Positions 7,378-15,380 of a stretch of DNA of 50,613 nt are shown in pieces. Below the pieces are notes generated by a model. That model was not told where the DNA came from. It saw nothing but the letters and a program-made list of their open reading frames with translations, and did no database searches. This DNA is from Zoogloeaceae bacterium (GTDB taxonomy: Bacteria; Pseudomonadota; Gammaproteobacteria; Burkholderiales; Rhodocyclaceae): contig JAEUNY010000161.1 in the NCBI GenBank assembly GCA_016791005.1, forward strand, positions 1 through 50,613, in the 5' to 3' direction. The position numbers were made by a program, and so were the translations under genes. How positions within the stretch are numbered: the stretch's first letter is position 1; every line of letters starts with the position of its first letter.

Positions 7378-8022
7378 TCAGGGGGATCCCGCTCCCAAGC
7401 GGAGACGGCTTTGGCGAGAAAGGTGCTGACTGAGAAAATCCATTTGATCAGCCAGAATGAGGCGATTCGAGAGGATCAGGTATTCAGCCTTGTTCGGGAC
7501 ATAGGGCGCGTAGAGTAAACCCATTTTAGCCTGCTCCGGGGTGCGACCACTTTTACGCTGGTTGCAGGGCCGACAGGCTGTCACCACATTCATCCAGACG
7601 TCCCGACCCCCGCGGGAAACTGGAGTGACGTGGTCACGCGTGAGGAGGCTCGCCGGAAAATGCTCGCCGCAGTAGGCGCAGATTTGGCGATCCCGGTGGA
7701 AAAGTTCCCGATTGCTCAACGGGGGAATGGCAGCCAGGGCTGCAGCACGCAGCGCCCGACCCCGGATGGCGATGATGCTGTTGGTAGTGATCTCCGAGCG
7801 TTGCCCCGTGAGGCGAGACATGCCACCGAAGAAGCGGAACTGGCGATCGCCCGCCGTCCATGCAACCATGTCAAGGGAATAATAGTGGCACGCGGCCTGC
7901 CAGCTTACCCACCGATGGGGCTGCCCTTGAACGTCAAGGGTGAGGATCCAGGGATGGCGAACACCTTCGACGTTCTCGAGGTGAGACTCCGTTGCCGCGC
8001 AGTCCTTTGCTTTTGGCTTCAC
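7378..8022 (-). CDS. HNH endonuclease family protein
   Basis: About 214 residues. An N-terminal half (WILTLDVQGQPHRWVSWQAA) is followed by an HNH zinc-finger nuclease core: C-A-Y-C-G, then LLTRDHVTPVSRGGRD, N-V-V-T-A-C-R-P-C-N, and the tail RTPEQAKMGLLYAPYVPNKAEY. This full-length pattern is a widespread single-gene HNH family of unknown biological role. GTG 8022 is chosen because GGGAG lies five bases upstream. ATG 8034 is also in frame and would make its start codon overlap, antiparallel, with that of the divergent TonB-like gene. No methylase or other restriction partner lies nearby. Confidence 0.82.
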   Translation of the reverse strand: MKPKAKDCAATESHLENVEGVRHPWILTLDVQGQPHRWVSWQAACHYYSLDMVAWTAGDRQFRFFGGMSRLTGQRSEITTNSIIAIRGRALRAAALAAIPPLSNRELFHRDRQICAYCGEHFPASLLTRDHVTPVSRGGRDVWMNVVTACRPCNQRKSGRTPEQAKMGLLYAPYVPNKAEYLILSNRLILADQMDFLSQHLSRQSRLRLGAGSP

Positions 8023-8032
8023 ATGAGCTCCC

Positions 8033-8761
8033 ATGTCATTCCGCATCGAATTCTGGCCAAAATCTCCGTCTCCGATGATGTGGGCCGTCATGGCATCGGT
8101 AATGCTCCATGCCTTCTTGATCTGGCCGGAGCCCGAGATACCCATGCGCTTACGCCCTCATTCAGAGGCCATTGTGGCAAGGCTCGCGCCGTTACACCAA
8201 CTTCCTCGAGGCGGGGTGACCGGCGCTCAGGATCACGACAGCACTCCCCCGCCTGCCAATATTTCCAATGCCCCGTTAGAGCGGCGCATGGACGGTAAGG
8301 TTTCCGATTTAAAGGGGAAGCCCACAGCGTCTGCAAGGCCGCGGATTCGCCCGCACGCGGCGTCGGCGAGAGCTGAAAATCAAGCCGTCCCCAGTCGTCT
8401 GGATGACCTCCCGCAGACGGGGGAAGCGATCTTGAGCGGAGAGGAACTGACCCGCCTGCGACTTCGTCTGGCATGGTTGGTGGGCCAAGATGAAAAGATG
8501 GCGCGGGAGTTGGCGGGCTGGCCGAGGCTGGTCGTGGAGTTTGGCGTGACTTTTCTGCGTGGACGGGTTGTGGCAGTCGAACTGCTTAGTGGAGGCGGCG
8601 ATTCGATAGACGCGCACAACCTGGGAGAAAGCTTGACCCGGTTGGTCCGCGGCGTCGAATTCGAGGGGATTGCCAGGGACGCGCCATTTCGACTTTCACT
8701 GGTGATTTCCCTCGCCCCAGGGGACGCCCCTAACCGGGCGGCGGCAGGACATCCGCAGTAA
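8033..8761 (+). CDS. TonB-like envelope protein
   Basis: The 242-residue protein has one N-terminal membrane segment (about 14-31, MMWAVMASVMLHAFLIW). A low-complexity, Pro/Arg/Ala-rich spacer follows. The C-terminal domain (WPRLVVEFGVTFLRGRVV...LLSGGGDSIDAHNLGESL) has the beta-strand and helix pattern of a TonB C-terminus. No exbB or exbD is adjacent, so coupling to an energised complex is not shown. The ribosome binding site for ATG 8033 is weak. The start overlaps the divergent HNH gene and the end overlaps the convergent NUDIX gene by 32 bases. Family assignment is moderate. Confidence 0.65.
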   Translation: MSFRIEFWPKSPSPMMWAVMASVMLHAFLIWPEPEIPMRLRPHSEAIVARLAPLHQLPRGGVTGAQDHDSTPPPANISNAPLERRMDGKVSDLKGKPTASARPRIRPHAASARAENQAVPSRLDDLPQTGEAILSGEELTRLRLRLAWLVGQDEKMARELAGWPRLVVEFGVTFLRGRVVAVELLSGGGDSIDAHNLGESLTRLVRGVEFEGIARDAPFRLSLVISLAPGDAPNRAAAGHPQ

Positions 8762-9269
8762 AGAACCCGATTTCGCCGCGGCGTCGACCGTCAAAGTAGC
8801 GCCTCAAGGTCATGCCAATCGTTCGAAAGGCTATTTCATCCCAAGGGATGTCGGATTCGTCGACCAGGCGCACATCCAGGGATTCTTCACCTGGCCCGAA
8901 TTCCAGATCGAGGAGACGAGCGCGGTAGATGATATGCACCTGGCTGATGTGAGGGACGTTGATCAAGCTCAGCATCGAATCGAGTTCGATCCGTGCGCGG
9001 GCTTCTTCAAGAGTTTCCCGGATGGCACCCTCGGCGGTGGTTTCCCCGTTCTCGAGGAAGCCTGCAGGCAGAGTCCAGTAGCCGTAACGCGGTTCTATTG
9101 CGCGACGGCACAGCAGAATTTGATCGTTCCACTCCGCTAGCGCCCCCACCACAATCTTCGGATTGCTGTAATGGATCGTCCCGCAGGCATTGCAGACGTG
9201 ACGAGGCAGGGAATCCCCGGGAGGAATCCGGAAGTTGACGGGCGCACCGCAAGCGGAACAGTACTTCAT
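8730..9269 (-). CDS. zinc-ribbon NUDIX hydrolase
   Basis: The 179-residue protein begins with a zinc ribbon (C-S-A-C-G at 4-8 and C-N-A-C-G near 26-30), then a NUDIX domain. The NUDIX box is G-F-L-E-N-G-E...RETLEEA; the glycine that normally follows the last glutamate pair is replaced (EARAR), which I believe is a feature of this subgroup. Such enzymes hydrolyse nucleoside diphosphate derivatives (ADP-ribose or NADH-like) with Mg2+; the substrate is not predictable here. The C-terminus HISQVHIIYRARLLDLEFGPGEESLDVR is well conserved in the group. Convergent with, and overlapping, the TonB-like gene. Confidence 0.88.
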   Translation of the reverse strand: MKYCSACGAPVNFRIPPGDSLPRHVCNACGTIHYSNPKIVVGALAEWNDQILLCRRAIEPRYGYWTLPAGFLENGETTAEGAIRETLEEARARIELDSMLSLINVPHISQVHIIYRARLLDLEFGPGEESLDVRLVDESDIPWDEIAFRTIGMTLRRYFDGRRRGEIGFFTADVLPPPG

Positions 9270-9377
9270 GGGGCTGGAGTCAAAAGTCTGCCGGGCATTC
9301 TAGCCTGCTTTGCGGTCCCAGTGCCTCGGGGGCTCCCTCGAATTCACCGTCATTTCCGATGGTTACATTGCTCAATC

Positions 9378-9404
9378 TTAAGTCACCGGGGCGGCATCCG
9401 TTAT
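9378..9404 (+). promoter_or_regulatory. possible weak sigma-28 promoter before the HDOD-GGDEF gene
   Basis: TTAAGTCA-N11-TCCGTTAT matches the FliA consensus TAAAGTTT-N11-GCCGATAA at 5 of 8 in each half with exact spacing. Transcription would start near 9412, upstream of ATG 9452. Chance matches of this quality are not rare. Confidence 0.25.
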
Positions 9405-9451
9405 TCCTCGGACCATTCCCGGGTCAGCTTTTGGTCGAGGTTATTCCACCC

Positions 9452-11458
9452 ATGGCGCGTGCCATCGATATCTCCAAGTTTGAACAGATCAAGGCCTCCG
9501 GCGACTTGCCGTCGCCAAGGGGGGTGGCTTTGGCGATCATGGAAATGACCCGCCAACCCGATATCGCCTTGACTGACTTGGCCCGCGTGATCAAGGGCGA
9601 CCCCGCTTTCGTCGGGCGTCTGATCAAGGCAGCCAATGGAATGCTCTCGCTGGAGCGCCGTCCTGCCGCGTCGGTTCAAGAGGCCTTGATGATTCTCGGA
9701 GTGCCCGCCGTGCGAGTGATGGCACTGGGCTTTTCGCTCCTCAATGAATACAGCAGTGGCAATTGCCGGGAGTTCGATTACCGAAATTTTTGGTCAACCT
9801 CCGTCCTCATGGCCTTGGCCATGCAACTGCTGGCTCAGCGTACCCGTGTCGCCGCGCCTGATGAAACCTTTTGTCTCGGGCTTCTAGCGCGGATCGGGGA
9901 ATTATCCCTCGCGACGCTTTATGCCAAGGGGTATGCGGAGGTCCTGAAGGAGCATCGACAGTTCCCGGGAACGCGATTGGTCGATCTCGAGCAACGCGAT
10001 TTCGTCATGGATCACCGGGAATTGACCGCCGCGATGTTGGCTGATTGGGGCTTGCCAAGTGTGTTCGTTGAGGCGGCCTATTGTTTCGAGCAGCCGGAAG
10101 TGAGTGAGGAAGTGCCGGGAAGCCGCGAGCATATTCTGCAGCAGTCCCTCACGCTTTCCCAATCCATCGCCGAATTGTGCCTAACCGAAGAACTCGAGCG
10201 TCCCCATCTCATGGTGGACGTGGTCAAGCGCGGCACTGGACTTGGGTTGGATACGGAGGTCATGGTTGCCCTTTGTGACCGCCTGGCCAAGGAGTGGGGC
10301 GAGTGGAGTCAGATGCTCCGCTTGCCGTCGTCGCCTCTCAAGCCGTTCGATGAATTGGCCAAGGCGGCCTCTGAGAGCGGGTCCGCTTCGGGAGGATCAG
10401 GTGGGTCTGGCCAGGACGCTGCGGCGTCCTCGACCGAAGCTGCCAAGGGGTTGCGAATTCTATTGGTCGATGATGATGCCTCCATCCGCTCCGTGCTGCG
10501 TGGCGTATTGGAGCGGGCTGGACACCAGATATTCGAAGCCCAAAACGGAAGAACCGGCTTGGAACTGGCGCTGGAAGTCCAACCCCATATGATGATCGTC
10601 GATTGGGTGATGCCAGAAATGGACGGCGTTGAACTGACCCGAGCTTTGCGCAAGACCCGGATTGGGCGAGCCATCTACATATTGCTCCTGACCAGCCTGG
10701 AAGAGGATGAACGCCTCGTCGAAGCGTTTGAAAACGGGGTCGACGATTTTGTTTCAAAGCCGGTCAAGCCCAAGGTGTTGGCGGCGCGCCTGCGTGCCGG
10801 CCATCGGGTGATCCGACTTCAGCAAGAGGTCGATAAGGATCGCGAAGAGATTCGTCGCTTTGCCGCAGAGTTGGCCGTCACAAACCGCCGCCTTCAGGAA
10901 GTCGCCTTGACCGACTCGCTGACCGGATTCCCGAACCGCCGATACGCGATCGACAGGCTGGCCCAGGAATGGGCCAGTTCCCAACGCAGTCGGCTACCCC
11001 TTTCTTGCATGGTGATCGACGTCGATGCCTTCAAGCAAATCAACGATACCTATGGGCACGATGTAGGGGACCAGGTGCTGATGCAGGCATCCGGAGCCAT
11101 CAAGCAGGCGCTTCGTAGCCAGGACGTCGTGGCACGGGTTGGGGGGGACGAGTTTGTCGTCATTTGCCCGGAAACGTCGCTTGAGGCCGCCGTGGTCTGC
11201 GGGGAGAGGTTGCGAAAAGCCGTGGAGCGCCTTCAAGTCGATGCCGCGGGCACGCCAATCTCGCTTTCCATCAGCGTTGGCGTGGCAACCAGGGATTCGA
11301 CCATGCCAGACCCTGACGCGTTGGTAAAGCGTGCCGATCAGGGGGCGTATCTGGCCAAGCAGCGCGGGCGAAATAAAGTCGGCACTGTTCAGGCACTGGC
11401 ACCCCGTGTGCCCGCCAAGACCCCGAACGGAGGGCAACCGCATGGCGTTCGCGCCTGA
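9452..11458 (+). CDS. diguanylate cyclase with HDOD, receiver and GGDEF domains
   Basis: The 668-residue cytosolic protein has three domains. An HDOD domain (about 15-215) opens with LPSPRGVALAIMEMTRQPD. A Gly/Ser-rich linker leads to a complete receiver domain (about 335-450: VDDDASIRS, phospho-acceptor D384 in VDWVMPEMDG, Lys in SKPVKP). A coiled coil then leads to a GGDEF domain (about 490-650) with intact GGDEF at 564-568. An RxxD inhibitory site (RSQD, 555-558) sits exactly five residues before it. It should make cyclic di-GMP from two GTP, controlled by phosphorylation and product feedback. The start is uncertain: ATG 9452 has GAGG at 9437-9440, and an in-frame ATG at 9359 lacks a binding site. 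It overlaps the next gene by 17 bases, so the two are coupled. Confidence 0.9.
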   Translation: MARAIDISKFEQIKASGDLPSPRGVALAIMEMTRQPDIALTDLARVIKGDPAFVGRLIKAANGMLSLERRPAASVQEALMILGVPAVRVMALGFSLLNEYSSGNCREFDYRNFWSTSVLMALAMQLLAQRTRVAAPDETFCLGLLARIGELSLATLYAKGYAEVLKEHRQFPGTRLVDLEQRDFVMDHRELTAAMLADWGLPSVFVEAAYCFEQPEVSEEVPGSREHILQQSLTLSQSIAELCLTEELERPHLMVDVVKRGTGLGLDTEVMVALCDRLAKEWGEWSQMLRLPSSPLKPFDELAKAASESGSASGGSGGSGQDAAASSTEAAKGLRILLVDDDASIRSVLRGVLERAGHQIFEAQNGRTGLELALEVQPHMMIVDWVMPEMDGVELTRALRKTRIGRAIYILLLTSLEEDERLVEAFENGVDDFVSKPVKPKVLAARLRAGHRVIRLQQEVDKDREEIRRFAAELAVTNRRLQEVALTDSLTGFPNRRYAIDRLAQEWASSQRSRLPLSCMVIDVDAFKQINDTYGHDVGDQVLMQASGAIKQALRSQDVVARVGGDEFVVICPETSLEAAVVCGERLRKAVERLQVDAAGTPISLSISVGVATRDSTMPDPDALVKRADQGAYLAKQRGRNKVGTVQALAPRVPAKTPNGGQPHGVRA

Positions 11459-13250
11459 AAAATGGGGCTCTCCAGGACCGGTTTCATCGGGCGGTGAAAC
11501 CGCTCCGGTGCACATTCTGGTGATCGACGCCTCCGAGGAAGATTTCGATCTTCTACGGGGAGAGCTGAGCATGCGAGGGATTCGAAACCAGTGCGAGCGG
11601 GTGTCGTCGCCGGAAGAGTTGTCGACGGCGCTCGAACGGTGCGAGTGGGATCTGGTGATTTCAGAGCATCGCTTACCCGCCTTCGATGTGTTCAAAGCAC
11701 TCGACATCATCAAGCGAAAAGGCCGGGATCTCCCCGTCCTGATTCACTCCAGCAACATCGACTGGAATTTGGCTGTGAGCGCCATGTACGAAGGCGTCGC
11801 GGATTTTGTCGAGCGAGGAAACTACGATCGGCTAGTGCTGGTGATTGAGCGGGAATTGAGAGGCCTGCGTGCGCGGATGGCGGTTCGAGAGGCGGATGCC
11901 CGCCTGGACCATCTGGCCAATTTTGATCATCTGTCGACGCTTCCCAACCGTAATCTTTTCTGCGCGAAAGTCGGTGGCTGGCTTGAGGACTGTGATCGCC
12001 GGTCGAAGTCACGCAAGGGCACTCTGGTGACCTTGGACGTCGATCGCTTTCTGCGGGTGAATGCGAGCTTTGGCTATGACGCTGGTAATCGCGTCCTGAA
12101 AGAAATAGCCCGGCGATTAGGCGATGTCGTCGACGCTGAGGTCATGTTGGCCCGCATCAATAGCGATGTCTTTGGCGCGTTCTTCCCAGGGATTGGCACC
12201 CAGGAAGGCGGGGCAGTCATGGCTCGCTGGATCAACACCATTTTTGACGCGCCGTTCCTGCAGGATAAGGTGGAGATTTTCCTTACTGCCAGCATGGGAG
12301 TGGCCCTCGCCGATGGGGGCACTGGCACAGCCTTCGATCTTCTGACCCAGGCGGAAACCGCGATGGCTCTGGCCAAGAAAGGCGGTGGCAATCAGTTTCG
12401 ATTTTTCGACCCAACGATCAGTGTCACTTCAGCCGAGCGGATGAGTCTTGAAGCCGACCTCCGCCATGCTGTCGCGCGTCAGGAGTTGCAGCTTGTCTAC
12501 CAGCCCGTGGTCGATGGTGGCGGACAACTGCGGGGAGTTGAAGCGCTATTGCGTTGGAATCACCCCCGGCTGGGAACCGTTTCTCCCGATCGCTTCATTC
12601 CCCTTGCCGATGAGACGGGATTGATCGTTCCGATTGGCGAATGGGTTCTGACCGAGGCCTGCCGCCAATGTCGAGTTTGGCAGGACCTGGGCTTCCCCTG
12701 GATCCGTGTCGCTGTCAATGTGTCGGCCATTCAATTTGGCCAGCCACGCTTGCTCCAAGTGGTCGGGGAGGCACTCGGGAATTACGGATTGGAAGGCGAC
12801 CGTCTGACCCTTGAGATTACCGAATCATCGCTAATGAGGGATCCAGAGGTGACTGCCGGCATGTTGAGGGCCCTGAAGAACCTCGGAGTCACCATTTCGG
12901 TGGATGATTTTGGAACCGGCTACTCGTCCCTCAGCTATTTGCGCAAGTTCCCTCTGGATATCATCAAGATCGACAAATCCTTCATTCGGGACATCTGTAA
13001 AGATGTCGAAAGTGTAGCCATCGTCCGGGCCATCATCGCGCTGGCCCGGAGCATGAGGCGCGAAACGATAGCGGAAGGTGTCGAAAGTGAAGACCAGCAG
13101 GTCGCATTGATCCGAGAGTCCTGCAATGGCTTTCAGGGATATTTCTTCGGGAGGCCCGCTGACGCCGCAGCCATTACCGAACGCTTACTCACCGAGCAGC
13201 AAACCAGGGCTAAATTGAGTGTGGCGAGCGCTGAAACCTACGTTCGCTAA
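11442..13250 (+). CDS. cyclic di-GMP phosphodiesterase: degenerate receiver - degenerate GGDEF - EAL
   Basis: The 602-residue protein starts at ATG 11442, with GGAGG at 11429-11433. Its receiver domain (about 23-140) has the phospho-acceptor Asp replaced by Glu75 (LVISEHRLP) and lacks the usual Lys. The GGDEF domain has NSDVF where GGDEF is expected, so it cannot be an active cyclase. The EAL domain (about 345-585) keeps E367-A-L, VNVSAIQF, LEITES, DDFGTGYSS, IDKSFI and AEGVES, so it should hydrolyse cyclic di-GMP to pGpG. The gene directly follows the cyclase and ends 190 bases before flhD. The pair is well placed to tune cyclic di-GMP around flagellar gene expression; this is inferred from position. 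Confidence 0.9.
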   Translation: MAFAPEKWGSPGPVSSGGETAPVHILVIDASEEDFDLLRGELSMRGIRNQCERVSSPEELSTALERCEWDLVISEHRLPAFDVFKALDIIKRKGRDLPVLIHSSNIDWNLAVSAMYEGVADFVERGNYDRLVLVIERELRGLRARMAVREADARLDHLANFDHLSTLPNRNLFCAKVGGWLEDCDRRSKSRKGTLVTLDVDRFLRVNASFGYDAGNRVLKEIARRLGDVVDAEVMLARINSDVFGAFFPGIGTQEGGAVMARWINTIFDAPFLQDKVEIFLTASMGVALADGGTGTAFDLLTQAETAMALAKKGGGNQFRFFDPTISVTSAERMSLEADLRHAVARQELQLVYQPVVDGGGQLRGVEALLRWNHPRLGTVSPDRFIPLADETGLIVPIGEWVLTEACRQCRVWQDLGFPWIRVAVNVSAIQFGQPRLLQVVGEALGNYGLEGDRLTLEITESSLMRDPEVTAGMLRALKNLGVTISVDDFGTGYSSLSYLRKFPLDIIKIDKSFIRDICKDVESVAIVRAIIALARSMRRETIAEGVESEDQQVALIRESCNGFQGYFFGRPADAAAITERLLTEQQTRAKLSVASAETYVR

Positions 13251-13440
13251 AGTCCCATGACCTCTAACCGTAATACCTGTCGCGGGTCGCGAGGGGTGTG
13301 TATGTCAGAACAATTCTTACAAATTTTTTGTTACAGAGACTGACCTCAGCATCCGACGCACCCTGATTCGCAGCGAGTCTTCCGCCGTTCAAAATTGGCT
13401 CCAACATCCAGTCGCGCGGCTGTGCCGCTCGGGAGCAAAG

Positions 13441-13758
13441 ATGAACGGACCTTCGGTTCAGTCGGAAATCCAAGAAATCAATCTCGCTTACTTGATGCTG
13501 GCGCAGCGAATGTTGCGCGAGGATCGTGAATCCGCGATGTATCGGCTTGGAGTGGGTGGCGACGTCGCCGATCTCGTACTCGGCCTCTCCGCGACCCAAC
13601 TGGTCACAGTGGCCTCAAACCAAATGGTCGTGCCCCGTTTCCGCTTTGAAGACAAACAAATTCTTGGCCTCCTTGCCGGTACGGGTCGAGATGAGGCGAC
13701 CTCACGCCTGCATGCCGCGATCCTCGCTACTGCACGCACTCCTGAAAATCGCGTCTGA
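13441..13758 (+). CDS. flhD: flagellar master regulator subunit FlhD
   Basis: A 105-residue protein with the FlhD pattern IQEINLAYLMLAQRMLREDRE followed by LGLSATQLVTVASNQMVVPRFR. FlhD joins FlhC to form the FlhD4C2 activator that turns on class II flagellar genes, including fliA. ATG 13441 has GGAG seven bases upstream. It is 12 bases before flhC. The 190-base region upstream is A/T-rich around 13310-13340 and probably carries the promoter, though I cannot fix its -35 and -10. Confidence 0.95.
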   Translation: MNGPSVQSEIQEINLAYLMLAQRMLREDRESAMYRLGVGGDVADLVLGLSATQLVTVASNQMVVPRFRFEDKQILGLLAGTGRDEATSRLHAAILATARTPENRV

Positions 13759-13770
13759 GGGGGTTCGGCC

Positions 13771-14328
13771 ATGAAAAACAAAACTATCTTGCAGGAAGCG
13801 GAAGACATTCGGCTGACCATTGAAATGGTCCAACTGGGTGCCCGGATGCAGATGCTTGAGGTCGAGACCCAACTCAGCCGGGAAAGGTTGCTGAAGATCT
13901 ACAAGGAAGTTCGCGGCGTCTCGCCTCCCAAGGGGATGTTGCCATTTTCGACGGACTGGTTCATGACCTGGCAGCCGAACATTCACGCCTCGCTCTTCAT
14001 GGGGCTGTTCGATTATCTCCGTGGCCAGGTCGGGGTCACAGGTCTCCCCGCGATTCTCAAAGCCTACCGGCTCTATTTGGAGCACATGCAAAGTGTGGGT
14101 GAAGATCCAGTGCTGAGCCTGACACGAGCCTGGACCCTGGTTCGCTTTTTCGAAGCTGACCTTTTGCAGCGGTCGACCTGCGAATGCTGTGGCGGACGTT
14201 TTGTGGCCCACGCCTACGATCCCACTCGTGGGTACGTCTGCGGTCTTTGTCATGTGCCATCCCGTGCCGGCAAGGGGCGCAAAGCCGCAAGATCGGTCCA
14301 GGTTGGCACCCTGGAAGCCATCTCCTGA
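13771..14328 (+). CDS. flhC: flagellar master regulator subunit FlhC
   Basis: A 185-residue protein with the FlhC core (EDIRLTIEMVQLGARMQMLE, FMTWQPNIHASLF) and the C-terminal zinc site of four cysteines (C-E-C-C-G-G, then C-G-L-C) needed for DNA binding by FlhD4C2. It follows flhD by 12 bases and is closed by a strong terminator at 14363-14385. In betaproteobacteria FlhDC heads the flagellar cascade and can also affect metabolism. Confidence 0.95.
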   Translation: MKNKTILQEAEDIRLTIEMVQLGARMQMLEVETQLSRERLLKIYKEVRGVSPPKGMLPFSTDWFMTWQPNIHASLFMGLFDYLRGQVGVTGLPAILKAYRLYLEHMQSVGEDPVLSLTRAWTLVRFFEADLLQRSTCECCGGRFVAHAYDPTRGYVCGLCHVPSRAGKGRKAARSVQVGTLEAIS

Positions 14329-14362
14329 CCCGATAATTTCGCCAATCTCTCCAGTGCAAGTT

Positions 14363-14385
14363 GGCCGCCCGCGGGCGGCCTTTTT
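14363..14385 (+). terminator. rho-independent terminator of flhDC
   Basis: GGCCGCCC (14363-14370) pairs with GGGCGGCC (14373-14380), followed by TTTTT. It lies 34 bases after the flhC stop codon and separates flhDC from the motAB transcript. Confidence 0.88.
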
Positions 14386-14421
14386 CTTATGACCGGGGGG
14401 TGGCTAGGAATGGGCGGGTGC

Positions 14422-14448
14422 TCAAGTTTTTTCAGGCAGGGCCGATGT
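14422..14448 (+). promoter_or_regulatory. sigma-28 (FliA) promoter of motAB
   Basis: TCAAGTTT at 14422-14429 and GCCGATGT at 14441-14448 are separated by exactly 11 bases. The FliA consensus is TAAAGTTT-N11-GCCGATAA, so the halves match at 7 and 6 of 8. It lies just after the flhDC terminator and about 55 bases before the motA start, as expected for a class III flagellar gene. Confidence 0.75.
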
Positions 14449-14502
14449 CTCGAGGCACGTCGCGCATGGCGCGCCGCCCAAAAAAACTCCACGAGGTGAC
14501 GG

Positions 14503-15357
14503 ATGTTTTTGATCATCGGCTACGTGATCATATTGGCCGCTTCGCTAGGTACTTACGCCGTTCACGGAAGCCTGGCGGCACTGTGGGTGCCAACGGAATA
14601 CATTGCCATCGTCGGGCTGATGGTGGGCGGCTTTGTAGCCGGCAATGGGATCAAGGCCATCAAGGCGACGGTCGGAGCGCTGCCATCGGTGTTTAAGGGT
14701 TCTCCGTTCAATCGCGCCCTTTATGTGGATCTCCTCGCCATGCTTTACGAGGTCTTGGCGAAGGTTCGCAAAGAGGGCTTGATGTCGATCGAACCCGATG
14801 TCGAAAATCCAGAATCCAGCGCACTATTTTCGAAGTATCCGAGTGTGTCGGCAGATCACCATGTCATGGAGTTCATCACCGATTATCTTCGGATGATGGT
14901 GGGCGGGAATCTCAATGCCTTCGAGATCGAGAATCTGATGGATATCGAAATCGAGACCCATCATACGGAGGCTCACGTGGCCCCACATGTCGTGTCGAAG
15001 GTTGCTGATTCTGTCCCGGCCTTCGGCATCGTCGTGGCGGTGATGGGGGTCGTCAACGTCATGGGGTCAGTAGGCCAGCCCCCCGCTGTATTGGGAAAAA
15101 TGATCGGTGGTGCTTTGGTCGGGACCTTCCTCGGGATCTTGATCTCCTATGGCTTTGTGGCGCCGGTGGCGGGCCAACTCGAACAAAAGGTCGAGGAGGG
15201 TAGCAAGATCTATCAATGTATCAAGGTCGTCCTCTTGGCCAGCATGAATGGATATGCACCCCAGGTTGCCGTCGAGTTCGGGCGCAAAGTGCTGTATTCC
15301 ACCGAGCGTCCGTCCTTCAAGGAGCTTGAAGAAGAGCTCAAGAACCGCAAAGGTTGA
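14503..15357 (+). CDS. motA: flagellar motor stator protein MotA
   Basis: A 284-residue inner-membrane protein with four membrane segments (two near residues 3-50 and two near 165-220). It has a cytoplasmic loop with the charged residues of the stator-rotor interface and the conserved PAFGIVVAVMGVVNVMGSVGQPP block. With MotB it forms the proton channel that drives rotation. ATG 14503 has a GAGGTG element. It is expressed from the sigma-28 promoter at 14422 and forms a two-gene unit with motB, 23 bases downstream. Confidence 0.95.
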   Translation: MFLIIGYVIILAASLGTYAVHGSLAALWVPTEYIAIVGLMVGGFVAGNGIKAIKATVGALPSVFKGSPFNRALYVDLLAMLYEVLAKVRKEGLMSIEPDVENPESSALFSKYPSVSADHHVMEFITDYLRMMVGGNLNAFEIENLMDIEIETHHTEAHVAPHVVSKVADSVPAFGIVVAVMGVVNVMGSVGQPPAVLGKMIGGALVGTFLGILISYGFVAPVAGQLEQKVEEGSKIYQCIKVVLLASMNGYAPQVAVEFGRKVLYSTERPSFKELEEELKNRKG

Positions 15358-15380
15358 GGCGCGAGGCCCGGTAGCCCCAG

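Noticed and set aside
7378-8761. HNH nuclease plus TonB-like protein as a toxin or defence pair
   Set aside because: The HNH family is a common single-gene family and the two genes diverge; no immunity gene or secretion signal supports the idea.
13251-13440. FliA-like match near TAAAGTCC before flhD
   Set aside because: The -10 half is poor and flhDC sits above FliA in the cascade, so a sigma-70 promoter is expected instead.
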